Source: an uncultured Actinomycetes bacterium (GTDB lineage: Bacteria > Actinomycetota > Acidimicrobiia > Acidimicrobiales > Microtrichaceae). Taken from it: a stretch of 64,000 nucleotides of DNA. The stretch covers positions 1 to 64,000 of the forward strand of contig CAINRS010000162.1 of the NCBI GenBank assembly GCA_903852755.1, written 5' to 3'. The translations under genes were made by a program, and so were the position numbers. Below are positions 37,238 through 44,436 of this stretch, piece by piece. Below the pieces are notes generated by a model. It was not told where the DNA came from, searched no databases, and saw only the letters and a program-made list of their open reading frames with translations. How positions within the stretch are numbered: the first letter of the stretch is position 1; each line of letters begins with the position of its first letter.

Positions 37238-37262
37238 CGACTCCGGGCGCGGCGATCCCCGG

Positions 37263-37985
37263 TCAGGTGGATCCCGGGTTCAGGTAGGTGCCGTCGAACT
37301 GCAGCAGTCGGCCAGTTGCGGCGTTGCGGAACCCCGGGGTCACATCGACCAGTTCGAATCCTGCCTGGAGCAGTCGGTTGTGCAGTTCGTCGAAGGTGGC
37401 AGCGCCCTCGTAGAGCTGGACCAGCGAGTGCTCGAGGTGGATGAGGCACAGACGGTTGAGCGTCGTGCCGTCCAGGACCGCCGACTCTGCACCCTGGACG
37501 TCCAGCTTCAGTGCGGTGCGCTGCTCCGTTCCGGTCCAGCGGTCGAGCAACTCGTCCACCGTGGTGACGTCGACGTCGACCGTGCCGACGGTGCGGGCCT
37601 CGTTCGCTGCCTCGAGGTGGCGGTCGAGCACGGGGTGGAGCGAGGACGAGTCGGAGTTCCCTGCGACGTGCAGGGTGGCCCTGCCGGGTTTTCCCCCGAC
37701 TGCGGTGCGGGCGACCTGCCAGTCAGCGTCTCCGGCACTCCTGGAACGGAGGATGTCGAACGAGTGGGGGAGGGGCTCACACGAGATGATCCGACCGGAG
37801 TAACCGAACTGCCGCAGCGCCCTTCCGTAGGATCCGGTCGCAGCGCCGATGTCGAGCACCGTGTCGATCCGGGCTGATTCGAGGATCCTCACGTGGTTCG
37901 CCGGGGCGTGCCGGGCCGGTGGCCACCGGTCGACGTCGACCCCGAGTCGGCGGACGAGCAGGCGTGCTCGGTGCAGGACGCTCAT
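37263..37985 (-). CDS. FkbM-family methyltransferase
   Basis: 240 residues, SAM-dependent. The methyltransferase_21 (FkbM) pattern is clear: VLDIGAATGSYGRALRQFG (motif I), IISCEPLPHSFDIL, ALKLDVQGAESAVLDG and a C-terminal IHLEHSLVQLY. FkbM relatives methylate hydroxyl groups of polyketides or sugars; in this locus an O-methyl on the polymer is plausible. The ATG start is chosen at the beginning of the homologous region; the frame is open 61 codons further but that part has no domain character. Confidence 0.85.
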   Translation of the reverse strand: MSVLHRARLLVRRLGVDVDRWPPARHAPANHVRILESARIDTVLDIGAATGSYGRALRQFGYSGRIISCEPLPHSFDILRSRSAGDADWQVARTAVGGKPGRATLHVAGNSDSSSLHPVLDRHLEAANEARTVGTVDVDVTTVDELLDRWTGTEQRTALKLDVQGAESAVLDGTTLNRLCLIHLEHSLVQLYEGAATFDELHNRLLQAGFELVDVTPGFRNAATGRLLQFDGTYLNPGST

Positions 37986-38098
37986 CCGTCGGTCCACCAC
38001 CAGTCGATCCACGGGGTGAGCATTGTCGTTCGGCCTCCCACGGGCAAGGTCTCCGGAGCTCGCCCGCCCGGGCCCCGACAGCGTGCGATGATCAGGGC

Positions 38099-38797
38099 GT
38101 GTCAGGTCGTGGGTTGGTGCATCGCCGAGTGGCCTCCATCGACGGGGAGTCGCTCGCCACCCGGGCACGGGAGCGACGCAACCGCCGACTCCAGGAGGAG
38201 TTCCCTGATCTGCCGTCGATGTCGGTGGTCGACCTCGGCGGAACGGTCGACTACTGGGTACGGAGCGGCATCGTCGCGGGGCACGTGGTCGTGGTGAACC
38301 TCGGCGGCGCAGCCGGGACCGGTTCGACGACCCCGACCTGGATCGACGTGGTCGAGGGTGATGCCTGCGGGTTCCGAACCCGTTCGTCGTTCGATCTCGT
38401 GTTCAGCAACAGCGTCATCGAGCACGTCGGCGGGTTCGTCCGCCGGCGGGAGTTCGCAGCGACGGTCCACGAACTCGCGCCGAGGCACTGGGTCCAGACG
38501 CCGAACCGGTACTTCCCGATCGAGCCCCACTGGGGGGTTCCGGGGATGCAGTTCCTCCCGCTCCGGGCGCGGCTGTGGATTGCGGCGCGATGGGCCTGGG
38601 GCCGGCGTTCCGTACCCCCGACCGGACCCGAACGGGACGCTGTGGGACTGGAGTGCGCCATGACCGAACTGGTCGGTCCCACCGAGATGCGGCTGTTGTT
38701 CCCGGGGAGTGAGCTCTGGCGTGAGCGGGTCTGCGGAGTGGCCAAGTCACTGGTCGCAGTGTCCGGAGGCGCACGCGGCCTCAGGCCAGTTTCATGA
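38099..38797 (+). CDS. SAM-dependent methyltransferase (class I, type 11-like)
   Basis: 232 residues. MSVVDLGGTVDYW forms a degenerate motif I, VVVVNLGG the next strand, IDVVEGDACGF an acidic loop, and SFDLVFSNSVIEHVGG is the DxVfsnsviEHv motif that marks the Methyltransf_11 group. A following aromatic-rich TPNRYFPIEPHWGVPG segment is typical of a sugar/lipid-modifying subset. The GTG start follows GATGAT by six bases. Its tail overlaps that of the convergent regulator by 17 bases. Confidence 0.8.
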   Translation: MSGRGLVHRRVASIDGESLATRARERRNRRLQEEFPDLPSMSVVDLGGTVDYWVRSGIVAGHVVVVNLGGAAGTGSTTPTWIDVVEGDACGFRTRSSFDLVFSNSVIEHVGGFVRRREFAATVHELAPRHWVQTPNRYFPIEPHWGVPGMQFLPLRARLWIAARWAWGRRSVPPTGPERDAVGLECAMTELVGPTEMRLLFPGSELWRERVCGVAKSLVAVSGGARGLRPVS

Positions 38798-39134
38798 ACA
38801 TCCGCTGGACGTCGGCCACCTCGTAGCCGGCGGCGGCGGATTCCTCGGGGTGTTCGACACACCAGGTCAGTCCCGCCGCGACGAGCACGAAACCGACCTG
38901 CTCGAGCGCCCGGTTGGCGGCCGCGATCTGGGTCGTCACGTCCCGGCAGTCCCGACCGTCTGCGACCATCTGCTGCAGTCCGCGGACCTGCCCCTCGATC
39001 CGGCGGAGCCTGTTGAGGATGCCGTCGACGACATCGGCCGGGAGCTCCATGGCCCCGATGGTCCGCGTGTCCGGGGAGACGTCACCGACCGAGGTGTCGG
39101 TGACGTCGATCGTGGGCCGGTCGGGCGGGGTCAC
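38781..39134 (-). CDS. CsoR/RcnR-family repressor with CstR-like cysteine pair
   Basis: 117 residues, all-helical DUF156 repressor. Helix 1 carries LNRLRRIEGQVRGLQQMV and helix 2 starts GRDCRDVTTQIAAANRAL. In CsoR the copper ligands are Cys, His 25 residues later, and Cys 29 residues later. Here the first and third positions are Cys (GRDC ... LTWC) but the His position is Gly, the same loss seen in the persulfide sensor CstR. I therefore favour a reactive-sulfur or thiol sensor over a Cu(I) sensor (inference). The GTG start overlaps the stop of the preceding 49-residue gene (GTGA). The presumed operator lies upstream of that gene. Confidence 0.88.
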   Translation of the reverse strand: MTPPDRPTIDVTDTSVGDVSPDTRTIGAMELPADVVDGILNRLRRIEGQVRGLQQMVADGRDCRDVTTQIAAANRALEQVGFVLVAAGLTWCVEHPEESAAAGYEVADVQRMFMKLA

Positions 39135-39280
39135 CTGCGGAACCAGCCTCGGCGGACCGCAGTCCCGTGGCCCTGGCAGCGTTCGTCGGCCGGGACGTCA
39201 CCGAGTACCTGTTCGACGTGCCGGCCGCAGCCGGTGAAGGAGGGGCGGCCGCACTGACGGCACGTGGTTCGGGAACACAT
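39131..39280 (-). CDS. 49-residue Cys-rich zinc-ribbon-like protein
   Basis: ATG 39280 opens a 50-codon frame ending in a GTGA overlap with the repressor gene. It encodes CSRTTCRQCGRPSFTGCGRH, then VEQVLGDVPADERCQGH: two CxxC-like pairs plus His, consistent with a single zinc-binding knuckle. As I recall, small proteins of this form occur widely in actinobacteria, but no function is known to me. The start follows TATCAT by six bases, so the mRNA is predicted to be leaderless, and the TACCCC-TG-GGGGTA palindrome sits just upstream of that box. It is the first gene of the repressor operon. Confidence 0.8.
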   Translation of the reverse strand: MCSRTTCRQCGRPSFTGCGRHVEQVLGDVPADERCQGHGTAVRRGWFRR

Positions 39281-39297
39281 CCCGTGATGATACCGAG

Positions 39298-39311
39298 TAC
39301 CCCTGGGGGTA
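39298..39311. promoter_or_regulatory. Predicted CsoR/CstR operator
   Basis: TACCCC-TG-GGGGTA, a perfect palindrome matching the operator class bound by CsoR/CstR-type tetramers. It lies five bases upstream of the TATCAT -10 box (39287-39292, minus strand) of the small gene plus repressor operon, so binding would block that promoter: likely autoregulation. Confidence 0.75.
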
Positions 39312-39362
39312 TCAAGGAGCCCGTCCGGAACGGTCGGGGCGGGCCGCCGGTAGGTTGCTGTT

Positions 39363-40454
39363 GTGGTCGGAGACGACAGCATCGACGGACCGGCGGGCAC
39401 CCGGGCGGCGTGGGACGACTTCTGTGACCGGGTCCGGCGCTCCGGACACGAGGCCATCGATGGTGCCGCCGATCCGCTCGAGGCAGCCGAAGGACTCCGG
39501 TTCGTGACCCGGCTGCTGTCAGCGGCGATCGACATGACGATCGCCTCCGCCGATCCGGCCCGGCCGGCGTTCGTCCGGCTCATGACGGACCGCCGCAAGT
39601 TCTACGGGGACAACCCCGACACGGACTACGACTACGTGAGCATCCGCGCTGCTCACCGCTACCGGATCTCGGGGGAGCGCAACACGAGCTCCTACCTGGC
39701 GTGCTGCGTCTACGGTCGGGAACCGGACGGCCGCACCCGGATCGTGGCCAACGTCTCGGACCGCGACCTGGACGTGGTCGATGGGAGCTTCGCCCTCGTG
39801 CTGTCGGCCGAACGACCGGATGACCTCGGAACGGCGACGTGGGTCGAACTCCCGCCCGACGCCGACGTGGCGATCGTCCGCCAGTACTACATCGATCGGT
39901 CCTCCGAGACGCCGGCGACGCTGTCCATCGAGTGCCTCGACGACGTGGGTCCACCACCGGCACTCACCATCGACCGCATCGGTCGGCGCCTCGAGGCCGC
40001 CGGGACGTTCGTGGAGCTCGGGACCACGTTCAGCGCCGCCATGGCGGCGCAGCTCGAGGCTCGCCCCAACGAGGTCGTGGTCGATTCCGAGGCCTCGGCG
40101 GTCGCCGGCTTCTACCCGACACCCGACAACAAGTACGTCGGGGGATGGTTCCACCTGGGTGACGACCAGGCACTCGAGGTGACTGGCCGACCGCCGGAGA
40201 CCCGGTACTGGTCGCTGTTGCTCATGAGCCGGTGGATGGAGAGTCTCGACACCTCGTTCCACACGACGATCCTCAACTGTTCGCAGGTCGAACTCGACGT
40301 CGACGGCTCCTTCCGGATCCTGGTCGCCCATCGAGACCCTGGGTGTGCCAACTGGCTCGACACCGCCGGTCACCGGCAGGGCTACGTGCTGTTCCGGTGG
40401 ATGCAGGCCGCGGACATCACCCGGCCCCGCTTCCGGGTGGTCCCGCTCGGCTGA
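39363..40454 (+). CDS. DUF1214-like protein
   Basis: 363 residues, soluble, no signal. Features include FYGDNPDTDYDYVSIRAAHRYRISG near residue 80, the strand-rich region around VVDGSFALVLSA, and near the C-terminus RYWSLLLMSRWMESLDTSFH, CSQVELDVDGSFRILVAHRDPG and a closing YVLFRWMQA. This layout resembles actinobacterial proteins carrying a DUF1214-type domain; I cannot give a reaction. The GTG start follows TAGGTT by six bases. It is divergent from the repressor operon, 83 bases away, so the operator could influence it, although its own -10 lies 40 bases from the palindrome. Confidence 0.65.
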   Translation: MVGDDSIDGPAGTRAAWDDFCDRVRRSGHEAIDGAADPLEAAEGLRFVTRLLSAAIDMTIASADPARPAFVRLMTDRRKFYGDNPDTDYDYVSIRAAHRYRISGERNTSSYLACCVYGREPDGRTRIVANVSDRDLDVVDGSFALVLSAERPDDLGTATWVELPPDADVAIVRQYYIDRSSETPATLSIECLDDVGPPPALTIDRIGRRLEAAGTFVELGTTFSAAMAAQLEARPNEVVVDSEASAVAGFYPTPDNKYVGGWFHLGDDQALEVTGRPPETRYWSLLLMSRWMESLDTSFHTTILNCSQVELDVDGSFRILVAHRDPGCANWLDTAGHRQGYVLFRWMQAADITRPRFRVVPLG

Positions 40455-40547
40455 TCCGCACACGCCTCCGGCTCGACCGAGCGACGTGGGCTGCCGGCAC
40501 AGAGCGACGGTACGCTCGGCGTCGTCCCGGATCCCCGGAGGTTCACC

Positions 40548-41789
40548 GTGGCCCACGTCCCCTCGGCACCCACCGACCACTACACGCTGATCTCGGCCGA
40601 CTGCCACGCCGGTGGCAGCCACGACCAGTACCGGGAGTACCTGGACCCGGCGTACCGGGATCGGTTCGACGAGTGGCGCGGCGGGTACCGCAACCCGTTC
40701 CGGGACCTCGGTGACCAGCGGAAGCTCCGGAACTGGGACGACCAGCTGCGGATCGGCCAGCAGGAGGACGACGGCGTGGTCGCCGAGGTGGTGTTCCCCA
40801 ACACCATCCCGCCATTCTTCCCGAGCTTCGTCCTGTTCGCCGGACCACCCCCACCCGAGGACTACGAACTCCGGCGTGCGGGGATCCGGGCCCACAACCG
40901 CTGGCTCGTCGACTGGTGCGAGCGGTACCCGGCGCAGCGTGCGGGGATCGGCCAGATCTTCCTGAACGACGTCGACGACGCCATCGCCGAGGCCCGGTGG
41001 ATCGCCGAGCACGGCCTCCGGGGCGGCGTGCTCCTGCCGAACGTGCCCCCGGACTGCACCTGGGTCGCCCCGCTGCACGACCCGGTCTACGAGCCGCTCT
41101 GGTCCGAGCTCGAGGCGCTCGGACTCCCCGTCAACGTGCACGGCGGCACCGGCCTGCCGGACTACGGCGCCCACCCCCACTCGCTGCTGCTCTACCTGGT
41201 CGAGGTGCCGTTCTACGCACAGCGGCCACTGGTCCACCTGCTGCTGTCCGGCGTCTTCGAGCGGCACCCGGACCTGCGGTTCGTCGTGACCGAGTCCGGA
41301 GCCGAGTGGATCGTGCCGCTCGTCGAGCGTCTCGACGGGATCATCGAGACGATCCGGTCCACCGGTGCCACCGGTGAGTTGCGCTTCGCCGAGGACGCCG
41401 TGCTCCGTCGGTCCGCCACCGAGTACGTGCGGCAGAACCTGTGGATGGGTGTCAGCCAGCCGTCACCGGCCGACCTGACTGCGCTCGACGTGCTGGGAAC
41501 CGACCGATTCATGTGGGGGAGCGACTATCCCCACGACGAGGGCACGTACCCGTTCACGGTCGAGGGCCTGCGGGCGTTGTTCGCCGGATTCGAGCCCGGC
41601 CGGATCCACGAACTCGTGGCGGCCAACGCCGCGGCGCTCTACGGGTTCGACCTGGACGCACTGGCACCGATCGCCGAACGGGTCGGCCCGACCGTCGCCG
41701 AGGTCGCGAGCCCGCTCACCGAGCTGCCGGCGGATGCCAACGACGCACTCCGCAAGGCCGCCGCCCCTGTCGGCGCTGCTGCTCGCTGA
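40548..41789 (+). CDS. Amidohydrolase-2 family metal-dependent hydrolase
   Basis: 413 residues of the PF04909 TIM-barrel group (decarboxylase/hydrolase relatives of ACMSD). SADCHAGG replaces the usual DxHxH at the first strand. VNVHGGTG, then FVVTESGAEWIVPLVERLD and FMWGSDYPHDEGTYP supply the remaining conserved His and Asp positions. Similar proteins are abundant in actinobacteria that degrade aromatics or steroids; substrate unknown. GTG start with GGAG eight bases upstream and TACGCT at 40511-40516. Confidence 0.88.
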   Translation: MAHVPSAPTDHYTLISADCHAGGSHDQYREYLDPAYRDRFDEWRGGYRNPFRDLGDQRKLRNWDDQLRIGQQEDDGVVAEVVFPNTIPPFFPSFVLFAGPPPPEDYELRRAGIRAHNRWLVDWCERYPAQRAGIGQIFLNDVDDAIAEARWIAEHGLRGGVLLPNVPPDCTWVAPLHDPVYEPLWSELEALGLPVNVHGGTGLPDYGAHPHSLLLYLVEVPFYAQRPLVHLLLSGVFERHPDLRFVVTESGAEWIVPLVERLDGIIETIRSTGATGELRFAEDAVLRRSATEYVRQNLWMGVSQPSPADLTALDVLGTDRFMWGSDYPHDEGTYPFTVEGLRALFAGFEPGRIHELVAANAAALYGFDLDALAPIAERVGPTVAEVASPLTELPADANDALRKAAAPVGAAAR

Positions 41790-41829
41790 GCGTCCCGCAC
41801 GGGCCGCAGCACGGGCACCGGGAGTGGGG

Positions 41830-42861
41830 TCACACGGGAGCGACCACGCCGTCGAGGCGGACCACCCAGGCCCGGGCGTCGTGCCGACTCAGCAGCGCGC
41901 CGCCGTGCACCGGCCCGGCGAGCGCCACCGCCGTGGTCAGCAGCTCTGCGGTGGCCGCCGACGGCGCCACCACCGTGATCGCGGCGAGTTCGATGGCTGC
42001 TGGTGCGCCGCTGCGCGGGTCGAGCAGGTGGTGCGCCGCCCGCCCGTCGGGTGAGCGCCACCGGCGCTTCAGCGGCGAGCTCGTCGCCAGGCCGACGTCA
42101 TCGAGACCGAGCTCGAGCACCGGATCGAGGGACTCATCGAAGGGGTTGCGCACGTCGATCCGCCACGAGTCACGGCCGCTCGTGCCGCGGACCCGGAGGT
42201 CCCCGCCCAGGTTGACGAGCACGCCCACGGCGCCCGCGTCGACGAGTTCGGCGCTCACCACATCGGCGGCGTGCCCCTTGCCGATCCCGCCCGGGTCGAA
42301 CGCAGCACCGTCGGTCAGGGCGGCAGTGCCGCGCCCGGGGTCGAGGCGCAGCGGTGAGCGGGTCCGCAGCGGCTCGCCGATCGCCGGTCGGATCGGTGCG
42401 GCGGAGTTCTCCGGTGGGGTGTCCCGACGGAGGTCGAGGTCCTCGAAGCTCCGGTCGTACCCGAGTTCGACGAGCGCCCGGCCCAGGAAGGGGTCGAACC
42501 AACCGAGTGTCGCAGTGCGGGCGGCGTCGGCGCGTCCGAGGAGTTCCGTCGTCTCGGGCGCCACCTCGACCGGTTCGCCACCGGCCTGGTTCAGCCGGGA
42601 GGTGTCGCTCGTCGGGACGAACCGAGACCACAGCGACTCGAGCTCTCCGATCCGGGCCTCGGCGCAATCGAGCAGGTCATCGGCCGCGGGTGCACCGATG
42701 GGCGAACCGGATCGCGCCACGCCGGATCGCACCACGACGTGGCAGTCGGTGCCCATGGCCCGGAAGCGGCGCTCACTGCGGACCGCCCCGTCATCGGCGG
42801 GTCCGGCGACGGTCAGCTCGCCTGGGAGTTGCTGTCGGGTCCCTGGCTCTGGTTCTCGCAC
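41830..42861 (-). CDS. apbE: FAD:protein FMN transferase
   Basis: About 340 residues. ApbE signatures: RRFRAMGTDCHVVV at the N-terminus, VNLGGDLRVRG, FDPGGIGKGHAADVV and HHLLDPRSGAPA. The enzyme uses FAD and Mg to attach FMN covalently to Ser/Thr of target proteins, usually outside the cytosol. No signal peptide is visible with the GTG start used here (42861), which overlaps the preceding lipoprotein gene by 49 bases. A CTG at 42816, overlapping that gene's stop as CTGA, would fit coupling better but is a rare start. The co-operonic lipoprotein lacks the SGAT-type FMN acceptor motif, so the flavoprotein target is elsewhere or non-canonical. Confidence 0.88.
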   Translation of the reverse strand: MREPEPGTRQQLPGELTVAGPADDGAVRSERRFRAMGTDCHVVVRSGVARSGSPIGAPAADDLLDCAEARIGELESLWSRFVPTSDTSRLNQAGGEPVEVAPETTELLGRADAARTATLGWFDPFLGRALVELGYDRSFEDLDLRRDTPPENSAAPIRPAIGEPLRTRSPLRLDPGRGTAALTDGAAFDPGGIGKGHAADVVSAELVDAGAVGVLVNLGGDLRVRGTSGRDSWRIDVRNPFDESLDPVLELGLDDVGLATSSPLKRRWRSPDGRAAHHLLDPRSGAPAAIELAAITVVAPSAATAELLTTAVALAGPVHGGALLSRHDARAWVVRLDGVVAPV

Positions 42862-43376
42862 TCGTCCACGGCCTGCTCGTTGCTGCCCTGGCAGACCTCG
42901 AAGAACACCGGCTGGCCGCTCTGGCCGCCGGCCTGCACGGCCACGAACGATCCGGAACGAGCGGCGGTCAATCCGGCACCGGCACCGCCCCACTTGCCCC
43001 AGCCGCCACCGCCACCGCCGGAGTTGGTCACGGTGTAGCCCTCGGCGGTGAGCGCCGACTCGTAGAAGCTCACGATCTGCTGCGCCGACTCTCCGCTGGC
43101 GTTGGACCACCGCTGGTAGAGGATCCCGTTGTCGTCGGAGGTCTGCACCTCGACCGAGCCGCTGGGCGGCTCGGGGAGCGAGGCGGCCGAGCCGCCTGCG
43201 GCCGTGGTCGCCGGCGCCTGGGTGGTCGTGGTCTCGACCGCAGTCGTCTGGGTGGTCTGGGTCGTCTCGGTCGTGGTCGTCCCGTCCGAGCCCGAAGAAC
43301 AGCCGATGAGCAGGCCGGCGATCCCCAGGCCCGTGGCAGCCGCAGCGACGGAACGACGTCTCGAATCAACGTGCAC
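42813..43376 (-). CDS. Lipoprotein with Thr-rich linker, unknown function
   Basis: 187 residues. The signal peptide ends in the lipobox LLIGC, then a 35-residue Thr/Gln linker, then an alpha/beta domain with DNGILYQRWSNASGESAQQI, YESALTAEGYTV, a glycine-rich loop (six Gly followed by WGKWGG), and FVAVQAGGQ, plus a Cys pair near the end. The hydrophobic spacing resembles small extracellular sensor-like domains. GTG start with GAGGAG six bases upstream; TAGGAT at 43403-43408 is a fitting -10. It is followed by apbE and probably co-transcribed with it. Confidence 0.75.
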   Translation of the reverse strand: MHVDSRRRSVAAAATGLGIAGLLIGCSSGSDGTTTTETTQTTQTTAVETTTTQAPATTAAGGSAASLPEPPSGSVEVQTSDDNGILYQRWSNASGESAQQIVSFYESALTAEGYTVTNSGGGGGGWGKWGGAGAGLTAARSGSFVAVQAGGQSGQPVFFEVCQGSNEQAVDECENQSQGPDSNSQAS

Positions 43377-43454
43377 GTGGTCTCCTCTCGAATGACGGAA
43401 GGATCCTATCGGAAACCGACGCCGAACCGTTCGACGCTCCTGCCCGTTCGGGGG

Positions 43455-43486
43455 TTGACAGGAGACGAGGAGAGCTCGCCTAGTCT
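43455..43486 (+). promoter_or_regulatory. Promoter of the FkbM-like gene
   Basis: Perfect TTGACA -35 and TAGTCT -10 with a 20-base spacer; the start codon is eight bases past the -10. Confidence 0.6.
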
Positions 43487-43494
43487 CTCGAGCG

Positions 43495-44418
43495 ATGCCA
43501 CGTGAGTCCGCGAACTCTGCGCAGTTCCGTCCACTCGCCGAGTTCGAGTCGAGCGTCCACTCCCAGCACGGGGAGGATGGACTGCTCGGGGAGGTGTTCC
43601 GCCGGATCGGCGCGGCCGGGGAGTTGAGCGAGTGGTGCTGTGAGTTCGGCGCGTGGGACGGTCTGCACCTGTCGAACACCGCCAACCTCATCCTCAACCA
43701 CGGATGGCGGGCGGTCCTGATCGAGGCCCGACCCGAACGTTGTGACCTGATCAGGGACAACCTCCCCGCGGACCGGGTCCACGCGGTGTGCGCCATGGTC
43801 TCGACCACCGGCCCCGGGCGGCTCGACGAGTTGCTCGAGCGGACCGAGATTCCCGTCGACTTCGACCTGTTGTCCATCGATATCGACGGACATGACATCC
43901 ACGTGCTCCGCTCACTCCGGCGTTACCTGCCGAAGGTGGTCTGCATCGAGTACAACCCGACGGCGCCGAACGACGTGGTCTACGAGCAACCCCTCGGATC
44001 ACCGGCACAGCATGGATCGAGCGCCGCCGCGGTGGTTCGTGCGGGTGAGGACGTGGGGTACGTGCTCGCAGCGGTCACGGACTGCAACGTGATCTTGGTC
44101 AGAGGGGATGTCGTCGACGCCGTTCTGGGCCCGGCCCGACCGAGGCTCGACGACCTCCGCGACGACCGGGCGCTCCGCTGCTACGTCTTCTCCGGCTTCA
44201 ACGGCGAGGTGCTCACCAGCTCGCCGCTCGAGATGCCCTGGAGGTCGATCACCGTCCGACAGTCCGACCTGCAGGTGCTCCCGAAGTTCCTCCGCTTCTT
44301 CCCCGGGGCCCGGGGGAAACCCGGGGAGCTCGCATTCGCAGGCTGGCTGCTCCTCCACGACCGTCAGGCGCTCGTCCGGATGTTCCGGTCGGTGCGGACC
44401 CGGCGTCGCCGGGGGTGA
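43495..44418 (+). CDS. FkbM-like methyltransferase-fold protein
   Basis: 307 residues. SQHGEDGLLGEVFRRIG, WCCEFGAWDGLHLSNTANL, WRAVLIEARPERCDLI and FDLLSIDIDGHDIHVL follow the FkbM-like layout (glycine-rich motif I, acidic strand, and DIDG in place of DVEG). The remainder is longer than usual. This subgroup is often found in glycan loci, but no target is evident here. Promoter TTGACA (43455-43460) with TAGTCT (43481-43486); the ATG lies eight bases after that box, so the transcript should be nearly leaderless. Confidence 0.7.
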   Translation: MPRESANSAQFRPLAEFESSVHSQHGEDGLLGEVFRRIGAAGELSEWCCEFGAWDGLHLSNTANLILNHGWRAVLIEARPERCDLIRDNLPADRVHAVCAMVSTTGPGRLDELLERTEIPVDFDLLSIDIDGHDIHVLRSLRRYLPKVVCIEYNPTAPNDVVYEQPLGSPAQHGSSAAAVVRAGEDVGYVLAAVTDCNVILVRGDVVDAVLGPARPRLDDLRDDRALRCYVFSGFNGEVLTSSPLEMPWRSITVRQSDLQVLPKFLRFFPGARGKPGELAFAGWLLLHDRQALVRMFRSVRTRRRRG

Positions 44419-44436
44419 GTCGACCCGGGTCAGGTC

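Noticed and set aside
42816-42818. CTG as the definite start codon of apbE
   Set aside because: The CTGA overlap with the preceding stop is attractive but CTG starts are rare; GTG 42861 is kept as the working start.
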